A stretch of DNA of 64,000 nucleotides from Microbulbifer elongatus (GTDB lineage Bacteria > Pseudomonadota > Gammaproteobacteria > Pseudomonadales > Cellvibrionaceae): the NCBI RefSeq assembly GCF_020524885.1, contig NZ_JAIVKJ010000003.1, forward strand, positions 514,102 to 578,101, written 5' to 3'. A model generated the notes under the pieces. The model was not told the origin of the DNA, searched no databases, and worked only from the letters and a program-made list of their open reading frames with translations. The position numbers and the translations under genes are program-made. This document shows positions 36,676 to 44,523 of the stretch, piece after piece (position 1 is the stretch's first letter; the number at the start of each line of letters is the position of its first letter).

Positions 36676-37647
36676 TCAGGCGTTGCAGGGCTCGGTTTTT
36701 GCCTCTGAGGCCCGCTTGAGCTGGGAATAAACCAGCCTGGCCGCCACCAGATCTTCCAAGGCGTGCCCAACGGATTTGAAGCAGGTCACACCACTTCTGT
36801 GTATCGGCGTTTGTCCTTGGCAATGGGATGGCAAGTCACCCAGTACCGAGGCTTCCCTGATCACGCCGTTTTGAATGGGAATGTGAAGGTCGCCGGTCTC
36901 CGTAAGTGCATGGGGTAAAACGTCAGTGAACAGTGCCACCCGTTTGATCAGCTGGTCATCCGCTTCCCGCATGTCCGGTCGGTAGGCTCCTACCAGATCG
37001 ATGTGCTGTTCTGGTCTTAGCCATTTACCATGGAGTAGGGGGTTTTTACTGAGTGTGGCGCAACTCACAATGTCAGCGCGTGCCATACCCTGTTGAATGT
37101 CGCTACATATTGAGGCCGAGCAGGGCAGGTCGGCAATCTTGTCGATCACGCGCTGGGCCTTTTGAGTGGAGCGGCCCCATACAAGCACTTCCTTTATTGG
37201 GCGTACACTCGAATGCGCTCGGATCAGTTCCGGCGCGAGCGTCCCTGTGCCAACCATCAGTAGCGTATGTGCATTTGCGGGTGCGAGGTAGTCCGCTGCC
37301 AGGGCCGAAGCTGCCGCCGTGCGCATTGCCGTAATACTTGCGGCGTCCATGATTGCCCGTGGTGTCCCGGTGCTCCCATCAAACAACGTGTACTGTCCCT
37401 GTATGGAGGGCTGCTCCCGATTATCCGGGGCTACGACAACGGTCTTTACACCCAGAAACCCGTCTGCCTCCCAGGCCGGCATCAGTAGCAGGGTATTTTC
37501 ATTGTGGTGCGTTTGTGTGTATTGGTAGTGATGGTGGTGGCGCCGGGGTACCTGAATCATCTGGTTGCGAAACGCCTTTCGTAGCGCGGCAATTAATTGC
37601 GGGTACTGGATGGTTTTGCGAACAATTTCGGCGGAGATGAAATTCAT
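36676..37647 (-). CDS. Ornithine cyclodeaminase family protein, probable delta1-pyrroline-2-carboxylate reductase
   Basis: 323 aa from the ATG at 37647 (MNFISAEIVRKTI). The OCD/mu-crystallin fold is clear: GVKTVVV, ASITAMRTAAASALAADYL, the Rossmann loop LLMVGTGTLAPELIRAH, VWGRSTQKAQ, and HIDLVGAYRPDMREAD. In bacteria this family reduces delta1-pyrroline-2-carboxylate to L-proline (LhpI) when beside trans-3-hydroxyproline dehydratase; here the remnant of exactly such a gene precedes it. So it was probably the second enzyme of trans-3-hydroxy-L-proline catabolism, now orphaned. Confidence 0.82.
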   Translation of the reverse strand: MNFISAEIVRKTIQYPQLIAALRKAFRNQMIQVPRRHHHHYQYTQTHHNENTLLLMPAWEADGFLGVKTVVVAPDNREQPSIQGQYTLFDGSTGTPRAIMDAASITAMRTAAASALAADYLAPANAHTLLMVGTGTLAPELIRAHSSVRPIKEVLVWGRSTQKAQRVIDKIADLPCSASICSDIQQGMARADIVSCATLSKNPLLHGKWLRPEQHIDLVGAYRPDMREADDQLIKRVALFTDVLPHALTETGDLHIPIQNGVIREASVLGDLPSHCQGQTPIHRSGVTCFKSVGHALEDLVAARLVYSQLKRASEAKTEPCNA

Positions 37648-37672
37648 AGGGTTGTTCTTACTTATGGATGTA

Positions 37673-37837
37673 TTAGCACAGAAAGCCAAGCACCGTTGAC
37701 GCGGTCAGCGCAGGAAATCCATTCAAAATGATCCGCAGGGGCTCGCCGCCGGTATGCATGTCGATAGCATCGATGCTGGTCCATCCCTCGGTAAGTTCCG
37801 TCGGTAAATGGGGGGTTAGTGGGGCATCTACTTCCAT
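37673..37837 (-). pseudogene. 5' remnant of a trans-3-hydroxy-L-proline dehydratase (proline racemase family) gene
   Basis: From an ATG at 37837 the frame reads SIDAIDMHTGGEPLRIIL-NGFPAL, the hallmark N-terminus of proline-racemase-family dehydratases, then loses similarity and stops after 54 codons; the family is normally 330-345 aa. The missing 85% includes both catalytic positions, so no activity is possible. The OCD-family gene starts 26 bp downstream, where an operon partner would be expected, consistent with an internal deletion. Identification as the 3-Hyp dehydratase branch rests on the sequence WTSIDAIDMHTGGEP and the OCD neighbour. Confidence 0.75.
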
Positions 37838-38030
37838 TGCGGTCCCGTGCAGCCTGCAAATATTACTTTTGCCGACAATGTCAATAATTGTTTTTGGGCG
37901 CAATGATGGAATTCCAGCATGCGCAGATGAGAGTGGGGGCGCTGACGGACTTGTAGGTGGAGCCTGCTCGGTAGTGTTTAAAAGGAGGGGTGCTTGGGCA
38001 GCGGGGATTTGAAATAGATTAGAAAGAAAA

Positions 38031-38050
38031 TGGTGAGAGAGAGTTCGAAT
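38031..38050 (-). other. Probable left attachment site (copy of tRNA-Pro 3' end)
   Basis: GGTGAGAGAG-AG-TTCGAA here against GGTGAGAGAG-GA-TTCGAA in tRNA-Pro at 51531-51548: 16 of 18 bases in the same orientation, and both follow AAATGGT. Integration into a tRNA 3' end leaves such a copy at the far end. Short and imperfect, so not proven. Confidence 0.5.
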
Positions 38051-38104
38051 ACCCCTCTGAAACCACCGCTTTTCCTGAGTCTCTCTCAATGCACGGCACT
38101 AATA

Positions 38105-38127
38105 GGCCCCCAAATCGGCCCCCGATT
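38105..38127. promoter_or_regulatory. Putative integrase arm-type sites, left end
   Basis: Two copies of GGCCCCC in tandem (GGCCCCCAAAT and CGGCCCCCGATT) about 60-80 bp inside the left attachment site. The same GCCCCCAAAT word occurs inside the right end at 51407-51417. Paired repeats at both ends of the element suggest integrase or excisionase arm binding. Confidence 0.45.
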
Positions 38128-38504
38128 GCCTGCGTCCGGCTGAGGTACGATTCCTCTCCCGCGCGATTATACGCCATGATCCCTGTATGTGGCGCATTTA
38201 TGAGCGAGATAGGGGCCCAAAGTTTTGAGGGAATTTGTGCGAGGGGGCCGATCGGCTCGCAGCCCTGCCGAAGTTAATAACGCGCCCGGGGGGGCTCGCC
38301 CATCGACATTGATCCGTATTAACCATTTGGTCCGGTCACCTGAAATTAATCACCGTAGGCTCAGGTTTAGCCGGTCCCTGTAACTGTTTGCTGTCAGCTG
38401 TGGGGGTACGTGGCTTATCGGTCTATTTCGTCGGGGCGATCGCCGCTAGTGTCGACATACAATGGGAGCCTCCTATGCAACCTAGTTTCCCTTGCGCAGC
38501 GTGG
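38128..38504. other. Gap inside left element end, no gene seen
   Basis: About 375 bp with a G8-like run near 38288 and short inverted repeats (GGGGGCCGATCGGC near 38245), but no coding potential or tRNA that I can support. Confidence 0.35.
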
Positions 38505-38865
38505 CTATGTGTCGGACTCATTGTCCGCGTCGCCCAGATGAAAGATAGTTCCGACATTTATAGTTCTCCTTTCGGCCTTGGCTCTTAGAAAACCCTTTTC
38601 AAGTTTCGTAGGTTTGTCAGCACCGATGGTCGCAAATTCTCGGATGGTGTTAGATGGCTTCCAAATCATTCGAGGTTCAACGGATTGCGAAAGCTCTAGG
38701 CAGAGCCGTTCAATCTTAGGATCAGTTTTAGATAAGGGAAGAAGCTCAGCATATAGTTCGGGAGAAGTTTTGAAGTTTCCACACTTTGGGCATTCTACCG
38801 CCACTCCATTCTTGGGGTCGAATGTAAGCATTGCTTTTACAAACCGGACAAAAATCCAAACTCAT
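38505..38865 (-). pseudogene. Frameshifted zinc-ribbon protein gene
   Basis: From the ATG at 38865 the frame reads MSLDFCPVCKSNA and then runs out of frame; the adjacent frame continues LTFDPKNGVAVECPKCGNFKTS and on to a stop at 38505. Joined, they give a standard four-Cys zinc ribbon (CPVC...CPKC) followed by about 90 residues of unknown fold. The break lies at about 38827-38836 and needs +1 or -2 nt. The gene starts 12 bp after an attC-like core, as cassette genes do. Either an inactivated cassette gene or a sequencing error. Confidence 0.6.
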
Positions 38866-38877
38866 GGGCTCTATGGC

Positions 38878-38955
38878 ACATAACGCCGACAGCACGCGCC
38901 GCGAAGCCGGAGCGAAGCAAAAATTTGGCGGCCCCAGTGGCTGGTGTTGTTAGCG
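38878..38955 (-). repeat. attC-like site (a)
   Basis: 78-bp imperfect inverted repeat on the minus strand from CGCTAAC to GTTATGT, with arms CAGCCACTGGGGCCGCC versus the complement of GCGCCGCG...GTGCTG. It follows the stop of one gene and directly precedes the start of the next, the position of an integron attC. Consensus 7-mers are only partly matched. Confidence 0.5.
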
Positions 38956-38975
38956 GTGTGGATGTTAATTTGTTT

Positions 38976-39965
38976 CTATCCGTATTTACTTATTTCCCGT
39001 CTCTCTCGACGATTTTCACTTTTCGCCTCATAGATCACTTTAGTCATCCGATATCTTTTTGAGTTTTTAATTTTCATCCCGACCCAGGGTTTGATCAGGC
39101 TTTTCCAGCTTCCAAATACCAAAAAAACGATAGCTGCATTTATAAAAGCAAAACTTAGCGAAGTTTCGCTGATGGAAATATTTATCACTGAGAGTGCTTT
39201 CGAGATAGGCTCGCTCGACTGCGAAAGTGATAGGAAGGCAATCGTAGCCAAGAGAACATTTAGGATGTTTTGGCGATTCCGTTCAAGATGACCTTGATAG
39301 AGAGAACGATTCATTATTGCTTCGGTGAATCGCTGATGAAGTGTTGCCACGCGGGTTTCCAGGCGCCAAGTTTCATAGTAATTCTCCATTTGAGTTATCT
39401 CTTCACTTGCAACCAGAAAACCGGCAGGATGCCCGAGGGGAAACAAGCTGTCGGCATATTCTGCAACCAAGAGATCACTGGCTAGAGACGAGCCGCCTAG
39501 CAAAGTATCGCTTTTTCTTTCCAGAACGCGGCAAAGCTCATCTATAAAGAGAGCCTCCACCAATATCGAGATGGCAATTGAAGTTGAAGGGATATGAGAA
39601 ACCTTCCAGTCTAACTTAATATCATGGTTTCCAACATTAACGAGGAAAGACGTGTCCCCGATTGGTTGGCTCCCAAAGCGCTTCCGCAGTTCATTCACCA
39701 CCTTGGCGTACGGAAAATCGAATTTATGCTGGTAGTGTCGTACCGCTTCGCGGTGGCTAGTGGCGCCATTAATTCTCTGAAGCACAACGCAAAATCCCAT
39801 CTGATTTACGAATAATGTACCGCATTCGATCTGGAACTCTTTGTAACGAAGATTTTTTGGTGCGTGAGGAAGTGTGGCTCGTTTGCTCCAATCTGCGAGT
39901 GACATTAGGCTATTTCCTAAGTCAAAGGTGTGACAAAAATAATAGCCGGGCTCAATTCTTACCAT
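38976..39965 (-). CDS. Unknown protein with C-terminal pair of membrane helices
   Basis: 329 aa from the ATG at 39965, which overlaps the upstream metallopeptidase stop by 7 bp (an ATG at 39986 is the alternative). Soluble N-terminal 240 residues without recognisable domain, then QGHLERNRQNILNVLLATIA leading into two helices (about 245-262 and 275-296) and a basic tail. The layout (cytoplasmic sensor, coiled region, two helices near the end) resembles membrane-permeabilising effectors or CorA-like folds; this is inference. Coupled with the DUF885-like gene as one cassette-like unit. AT-rich compared with the chromosome. Confidence 0.65.
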   Translation of the reverse strand: MVRIEPGYYFCHTFDLGNSLMSLADWSKRATLPHAPKNLRYKEFQIECGTLFVNQMGFCVVLQRINGATSHREAVRHYQHKFDFPYAKVVNELRKRFGSQPIGDTSFLVNVGNHDIKLDWKVSHIPSTSIAISILVEALFIDELCRVLERKSDTLLGGSSLASDLLVAEYADSLFPLGHPAGFLVASEEITQMENYYETWRLETRVATLHQRFTEAIMNRSLYQGHLERNRQNILNVLLATIAFLSLSQSSEPISKALSVINISISETSLSFAFINAAIVFLVFGSWKSLIKPWVGMKIKNSKRYRMTKVIYEAKSENRRERREISKYG

Positions 39966-41077
39966 GCCGAAAAAAAATCTCCCCATTCTCTTTGCCTCAT
40001 GGCTTCAAAAAAAACACGTGGTGAAGAACTCTTAAATCTATCTTCGAACCAAAGGGCGCCTAATGTATAAGAAAGACCCATTCCGGGATATTGGAAAAAG
40101 TTCTCAATGCTAGATTCAGATACATCTTTCGTATATCCAGACCCTGAGGTTCGCGCTTTAATCTGGTCCTGTATTTCGTCTGGGTTTACGCAGTCGAATA
40201 GTTTGAGGCTTTGACATTTGGCGCTTCTAAGGTGGTCTCTTAAATCAGCATCGCATGTCGCCCACTCGCACCAAGTTGCCCAGCCTTCCACTAGGGCAAA
40301 GGCGCCATGATCAAAAAATTCAGGTCTGATCCTCTCGATCAGGTTGTAAAAGAAACCATGGCCCAAGACCTCGTGACCAATTGTTGCGCGGAGGTTTTGA
40401 TAGCCGATTTGATTCGGATTGTCATAAACAATTAGCTGGTCCATATCATTGCCAGTGAGCGATCTGGGCCAATATTCTGCAAAACCTGGGTCTTTCGCGA
40501 TTACTATTTCAAAGTCCGGTATAATTTCTGGTAGTCCACGCAGCGGGGCTGGAGTGGTATTAAGCAGCTCATCAATTATTTCTTCCGTCAGCTCTAGTAG
40601 ATTTCGATCTAAAATACTTTTGTCAGAAATTTGTGGTTTTAACGTTGCTTGTGAATGTCGAAGTAATCTGTCAAGGTCTGCGCCAAATATCGGTTCGAAG
40701 ATTTCTCTATGATGGTTGATGAAATTCGTTTCGGTGGACTTTTTTATAATCGAATTCAGTGCGTCTTTTTGCTGAGATTTCAGTCTTTTTGCTTTGCTTA
40801 CTCTTGAGTAATATTTTCTCGCCAGAAATTCAGGTGTATAAAGTGGCTCGACGTCAATGGCTGCATTTATGGCTGAATCAGTATCGCCCGCTTCATCGCA
40901 ACAGTACGAAATCATCTGGCCAACTGATAAATGGTTTACGAAAAAATCAAATAATTCTTCCATAATACGGCTTGGTAGACTATGCCGGGTTGTTTTTGAG
41001 GCAACGTCTACTTTCGACCTAAGGGTCTGCTCGAAGGCGATTCGGTACCGCCAATCCCAACACTCAATATGACTCAA
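39959..41077 (-). CDS. DUF885-like gluzincin metallopeptidase
   Basis: 372 aa, TTG start at 41077 with GGAGG 7 nt upstream. The C-terminal half carries the DUF885 layout: TIGHEVLGHGFFYN (zinc ligands, about 234), VEGWATWCEW (third ligand Glu, about 262) and PGMGLSYTLGALWFEDRF (about 329). The N-terminal 150 residues are helical and unlike DUF885 peptidases. No signal peptide, so it acts in the cytoplasm, unlike most DUF885 proteins, which are secreted. Paired with the 2-TM protein gene by a 7-bp overlap; a protease-triggered effector pair is conceivable but unproven. Confidence 0.7.
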   Translation of the reverse strand: MSHIECWDWRYRIAFEQTLRSKVDVASKTTRHSLPSRIMEELFDFFVNHLSVGQMISYCCDEAGDTDSAINAAIDVEPLYTPEFLARKYYSRVSKAKRLKSQQKDALNSIIKKSTETNFINHHREIFEPIFGADLDRLLRHSQATLKPQISDKSILDRNLLELTEEIIDELLNTTPAPLRGLPEIIPDFEIVIAKDPGFAEYWPRSLTGNDMDQLIVYDNPNQIGYQNLRATIGHEVLGHGFFYNLIERIRPEFFDHGAFALVEGWATWCEWATCDADLRDHLRSAKCQSLKLFDCVNPDEIQDQIKARTSGSGYTKDVSESSIENFFQYPGMGLSYTLGALWFEDRFKSSSPRVFFEAMRQREWGDFFSAW

Positions 41078-41167
41078 CTAATAACCTCCGATTAAATCAA
41101 CATTCAATCAAAATGAATTCGTTGGCTGAGGCCTAAAACAGTGGCGCATTTGTGCGTCAACCTGCAT

Positions 41168-41695
41168 TTACCTAGTAGCCACTTCCTCTACAGCGTCCTC
41201 GAATTGCTTTTGTAGCTTTTCGGAACTTTTAAAATAGCTAATTCCGATCAATAAACTGATAGATCCAATCAATGAAGTGAGCAGTCTTATGAAAAATAAT
41301 ATTTTGTCTTCTGGGAGACTGGAGATGAAGGTGGCGATTTCCTTCGCGACTTTTGGGTCTCCCATATTAGGGAATTGAAAGAGCAGAGAGAATACGCTAC
41401 TTATTAAGAACATTGACATTCCGGCAAGCATGAAAAAGTTTGACCTACCATGTAAGTGAGTGATTCTGGAGGCAAAGAGGGGTCTATAGTTATCGTCTAA
41501 TTGCAGCCTAGAAACTTCACTCGCCCACTCTTGCTTTTCTTTCTCATTCCTGTTTTTTCTTGATTTTGAATAATTTGCAAGCCAGTTATCTATTCGTGGT
41601 TTCAAATAGCCCGCTATCAGGCTAACGACGACTCCAACGAAAACCACTCCAAACCACCACGATATAGAGCTGATGTTCTTTACAATCTCTTCCAT
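41168..41695 (-). CDS. Unknown membrane protein, three helices
   Basis: 175 aa. Helices at about 13-31, 87-107 and 135-155, with a charged RKNRNEKEKQEW segment between first and second and a coiled C-terminus (EKLQKQFEDAVEEVA). No family recognised. It starts 22 bp after the core of attC-like site (c), as expected for a cassette gene. AT-rich. Confidence 0.6.
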   Translation of the reverse strand: MEEIVKNISSISWWFGVVFVGVVVSLIAGYLKPRIDNWLANYSKSRKNRNEKEKQEWASEVSRLQLDDNYRPLFASRITHLHGRSNFFMLAGMSMFLISSVFSLLFQFPNMGDPKVAKEIATFISSLPEDKILFFIRLLTSLIGSISLLIGISYFKSSEKLQKQFEDAVEEVATR

Positions 41696-41717
41696 TATTT
41701 ATTTCTCTGTATATTAT

Positions 41718-41831
41718 GGCTAACACCGCGCTCACCCGTGGACAAATATGTGCCTTTTGTCAGCTTTATGCGCTCTCATTATCGTGAATAAAGCGCACAA
41801 GTTTGTTTGCCTTCTGCGCTTGGCTAGGTTA
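41718..41831 (-). repeat. attC-like site (c)
   Basis: 114 bp between a gene stop and the next start. On the minus strand it runs from CTAGCCAAGCGCAG to GCGCGGTGTTAGCC; inner arms CTTGTGCGCTTTATT pair imperfectly with GACAAAAGGCACA. The AAGCGCAG word is shared with site (d), indicating one attC family. Confidence 0.5.
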
Positions 41832-42185
41832 CTAATCCACTTGGTTCCCGGTTGTTGGGAGTAGCACGGGAACCTCAAACTGGATTCTACTGACCGATGA
41901 ATTTTGGGAGGCATTTGTGTTAGCGGGAGACACAGATATGGAGCCTACAGAACCTCCGTCAGACATAGAAGACTGCTCTTCAGTTACAGTAACTGCCACA
42001 TTGAACTCTACTTTTTGTAACGGGACACCTGTCTCTTGACAGAAAGCATGACCTTCCGTGTTGCTATTGAATCTCGCCGTGATGGGGTTTACTTTTGCAT
42101 CCTGGGTATTGCCGTACTTTTGAGCGGCAACCACTCCCTTAATAATTTGTTTTAGTGTTTCTGATACAAAATCATCTAGTTTCAT
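41832..42185 (-). CDS. Unknown small protein, trypco2-like layout
   Basis: 117 aa. N-terminal amphipathic helix (KLDDFVSETLKQIIKGVVAAQ), then a beta segment VEFNVAVTVTE, a Gly/Ser/Asn-rich loop and a final strand RIQFEVPVLLP. This helix plus beta-sandwich layout is that of trypsin-co-occurring domain 2 (trypco2) proteins of conflict systems; I give that with low confidence. The gene lies 3 bp after the 196-aa gene, so both are translated together as one cassette unit. Confidence 0.55.
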   Translation of the reverse strand: MKLDDFVSETLKQIIKGVVAAQKYGNTQDAKVNPITARFNSNTEGHAFCQETGVPLQKVEFNVAVTVTEEQSSMSDGGSVGSISVSPANTNASQNSSVSRIQFEVPVLLPTTGNQVD

Positions 42186-42188
42186 TAT

Positions 42189-42779
42189 TTACACCAACAA
42201 AGAGACAATAAGCGAACCAATTGAGGCAATATTTCCCGCATGAGGTAAGCTAGATAAAAGAGCCTTAACAACAGCTTTACTTGGCTTTTCAGCTTCAAAT
42301 TGAGTTTCAACTGCATCAATAACTTCATATGATGCATCCGTATCTTCTTTGGGAAGTTTTAATCTATCAATTTCACGCCGGAGAGAATCAATGTGTTCTT
42401 GGATCTCTGGATTTGCATTCGCGATATTAACTGAATTATCCGTTGAGTTTTGATTAATTCGGTTGTTAGTCCCAGAAATGTTGTATGTGATATGCGGGAT
42501 TTCCGCTTTTGCCTCAGATACACCGAGTTTAGTGACATCCATTTGGTAACCAGCTGGAATACCATGAAATGCTTCATGGAAGCCTGGGTCTATTACTCTA
42601 AACGTCTCTTCCGCGCCGTTGCTCATTTTTCGCTGAATCAGGTCACCGGCTTCAATTAAGATATCGGATCTTTGAATAAATATTCTATTCTTTTGGACGC
42701 TTGACTTGACGCTAGGAATTACGTCCCCGTTTTTCTTTAATACGCTCACTATATCGATCAGTAAATCATGAAAGGGCAT
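42189..42779 (-). CDS. Unknown protein with N/G-rich ISGTNNRINQNSTDNS motif
   Basis: 196 aa. N-terminal domain of about 90 residues, the motif NISGTNNRINQNSTDNSVN (about 99-117), a coiled region (PEIQEHIDSLRREIDRLKL) and a hydrophobic C-terminus (VVKALLSSLPHAGNIASIG, then SLIVSLLV) able to insert in or bind membranes. The same N/G motif recurs in AbiTii-type and other small defence-associated proteins and resembles amyloid-like signalling motifs; that link is inference. An 8-bp tandem repeat lies directly upstream. Confidence 0.6.
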   Translation of the reverse strand: MPFHDLLIDIVSVLKKNGDVIPSVKSSVQKNRIFIQRSDILIEAGDLIQRKMSNGAEETFRVIDPGFHEAFHGIPAGYQMDVTKLGVSEAKAEIPHITYNISGTNNRINQNSTDNSVNIANANPEIQEHIDSLRREIDRLKLPKEDTDASYEVIDAVETQFEAEKPSKAVVKALLSSLPHAGNIASIGSLIVSLLV

Positions 42780-42802
42780 TTATATATACTCTATTCTCTG
42801 TG

Positions 42803-42866
42803 GGTAACTCGGTAACTCGGTAACTCGGTAACTCGGTAACTCGGTAACTCGGTAACTCGGTAACTT
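42803..42866. repeat. Tandem repeat, 8 units of GGTAACTC
   Basis: Seven perfect copies and one variant of the 8-mer, 24 bp before the 196-aa gene start and abutting attC-like site (d). On the coding strand the unit is GAGTTACC, which contains the GTT core of the attC end. Copy number can change by slippage. Confidence 0.95.
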
Positions 42867-42978
42867 AGCGTCGTGCTCAGGAGCGGCATACTTTGCGTAC
42901 TTAATGTGCACACATGGAACGAAGCGACTGCATATAGAGTGCGCAAAGTAAGCCGTTCCTTTGCTGCGCTTGTTATGC
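42859..42978 (-). repeat. attC-like site (d)
   Basis: 120 bp. Starts on the minus strand with GCATAAC right after the DUF4145 gene stop. Inner arms 42879-42897 and 42942-42960 are inverted repeats matching at 17 of 19 positions (AGGAACGGCTTACTTTGCG). The best of the three attC candidates. The end at the 196-aa gene side is blurred by the 8-bp tandem repeat. Confidence 0.6.
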
Positions 42979-42980
42979 AT

Positions 42981-43739
42981 TTATTTTGGTCCTTTTCTCT
43001 TGTTTATTTTTTTCGCCAATGATTGGGCTTGCTTTCTCTTTTTCGAAAAAATTTCATCTAGAAGTTCGATTGTTAGCTCATAAGAATCAAGCACGTCATC
43101 TAGCGTGACATTGTGATTACTGTGACTTCCGGCATTGCCAAGCCATTTGACAGCTAAAAATATATCCTTTATGCCGTCGTACTTGGCCGGCAGAATATCA
43201 ATTCTTTTATGCAAGGATAAATAGTATCTTTTCCCATTATTTGTAGTAAAGCGCTTGACCTTTAAGTAGGTCAATAGGTGCTCTAAGGCTATACGAATGT
43301 GATTGGCGGAGGATGGTGGATCAGTAAATATGAGAGAGAAAGATTTATTTATTTCTTTCTCAACATCCTCAGGTAATCCTTTTGGAAGCGGGAACGGCCT
43401 AAGGTGCGGATGAAATACTACTGGCCGAAAATAGGAGACATAATCGCAGTCAGGATTACCATCCTCATCATAAAAATGTTCCTCCTCGTCCCAGCCATAA
43501 CCAGAACTAGAAACAACCTCTTTGCACGCAGCATTTGAGCATTCCAAAATTCCACTGTAGATGGAACCATAATATTCCGGGCCCCATGCTGGATGATCAT
43601 GCATATCTCGAGAGGCTTTAGTTTCCTTACTGCTAAACGAGTCTTCAACAATAACAAGTCCTCCTTTTGAGCATGAAGGGCATTGATATCTTGTTGCTGC
43701 GCCTCTCGTGAAGGGTAATTTAAAAACAGTTCTATCCAT
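42981..43739 (-). CDS. DUF4145 (HEPN-like) protein with zinc ribbon
   Basis: 252 aa. N-terminal zinc ribbon with YQCPSCSKGGL (about 18) and LECSNAACKEV (about 85), then a DUF4145 domain from about 140 (ANHIRIALEHLLTYLK, AVKWLGNAGSH) typical of HEPN-type helical proteins, and a Lys/Arg-rich tail. DUF4145 proteins are frequent in defence islands and as restriction-enzyme add-ons. GTTATGC (an attC-type core) precedes the ATG by 14 bp. AT-rich. Confidence 0.8.
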   Translation of the reverse strand: MDRTVFKLPFTRGAATRYQCPSCSKGGLVIVEDSFSSKETKASRDMHDHPAWGPEYYGSIYSGILECSNAACKEVVSSSGYGWDEEEHFYDEDGNPDCDYVSYFRPVVFHPHLRPFPLPKGLPEDVEKEINKSFSLIFTDPPSSANHIRIALEHLLTYLKVKRFTTNNGKRYYLSLHKRIDILPAKYDGIKDIFLAVKWLGNAGSHSNHNVTLDDVLDSYELTIELLDEIFSKKRKQAQSLAKKINKRKGPK

Positions 43740-44523
43740 CTATTCCTCTGACGCATAACATTTTAATCGTAGTCTTAAACAGCACTATTCTATGGATACT
43801 ATTCATACAGCCTTTTAGTGCTCAAACATAGAGGTTCCAATACAGATTATTGACTTAACTTGGTCATCTCCATCCCGTATTGAACTACAAACTGATCACT
43901 GCGACCACTATCTCGATTTCAGAACGCCCCAGTAATTTATTGAAATTTATTCATTTTCTTATGTCTGCGGTGCTATTGTCGAAATAGTAGTCGGCATGAG
44001 CGAAACGCAGGTTAGTACCTGGTCAGGATTCGTCAGCATTTGGTGAGGGCTCGATAGGCATTCATGACAAACGGTGCTCAGAAAGCTACCGGAAGCTTGT
44101 TTATTAACCACTTGTAGTGCGATCGATATTGTAGAGTGATGTGCCAAACTTTTGGGGTGCCATAGGTGCGTATCGATTCGGTCTGATCAAAAGCCGCCAA
44201 GTTCAAGGTAGGCCGGGGGCCTTCCACCAATGCACTCAAACCTTTTGATGCTATTTGACCACCCACCTGATATTTAGAAATGTATCGATCTCAGCATCAC
44301 CACTCCCAGCCTGACCGTAACATTAATGTGCGCTGTCGTTTCGGTTTGCGACATCCCTGCTTCTCTATTATCACTATTGTTTCGTACAAGATTCCGCCTC
44401 AAAGTCAACTGTTCCACCTACTTGCGAGTAAGGAACACCCACGAGAGCACTCGCTGTGCGTGTTCTGCAACGTATACTTTTTTGAGCAATATGCTGGCGC
44501 ACGTATTGCCTTGTCCTAAAAAG
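43740..44523. other. Gap between cassette region and resolvase, no confident gene
   Basis: About 780 bp. It holds one attC-type core (GCATAAC at 43753-43759) and an AGCACTA/TAGTGCT inverted repeat just beyond, possibly a decayed attC or attI-like site. Short reading frames of 60-80 codons on both strands show no family traits. The part next to the resolvase may hold further resolvase subsites. Confidence 0.4.

Noticed and set aside
41086..41160. Possible fourth attC between the membrane-protein gene and the DUF885-like gene
   Set aside because: GGTTGACGCAC and CAGCCAACG match the core consensus poorly and the arms do not pair well; not listed as a site.
42803..42866. CRISPR array
   Set aside because: Units are 8 bp with no spacers; a simple tandem repeat.
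38505..44000. Toxin-antitoxin pairs in the AT-rich cargo
   Set aside because: The gene pairs are too long and carry no known toxin or antitoxin folds.
43959..44266. Two overlapping minus-strand frames of about 62 codons that might be a decayed transposase
   Set aside because: No recognisable transposase motif or terminal repeats; left as an unassigned gap.
44280..44519. Open frame of 79 codons on the plus strand upstream of the resolvase
   Set aside because: Composition is unlike proteins of the region, no ribosome site, and it overlaps the probable resolvase control region.
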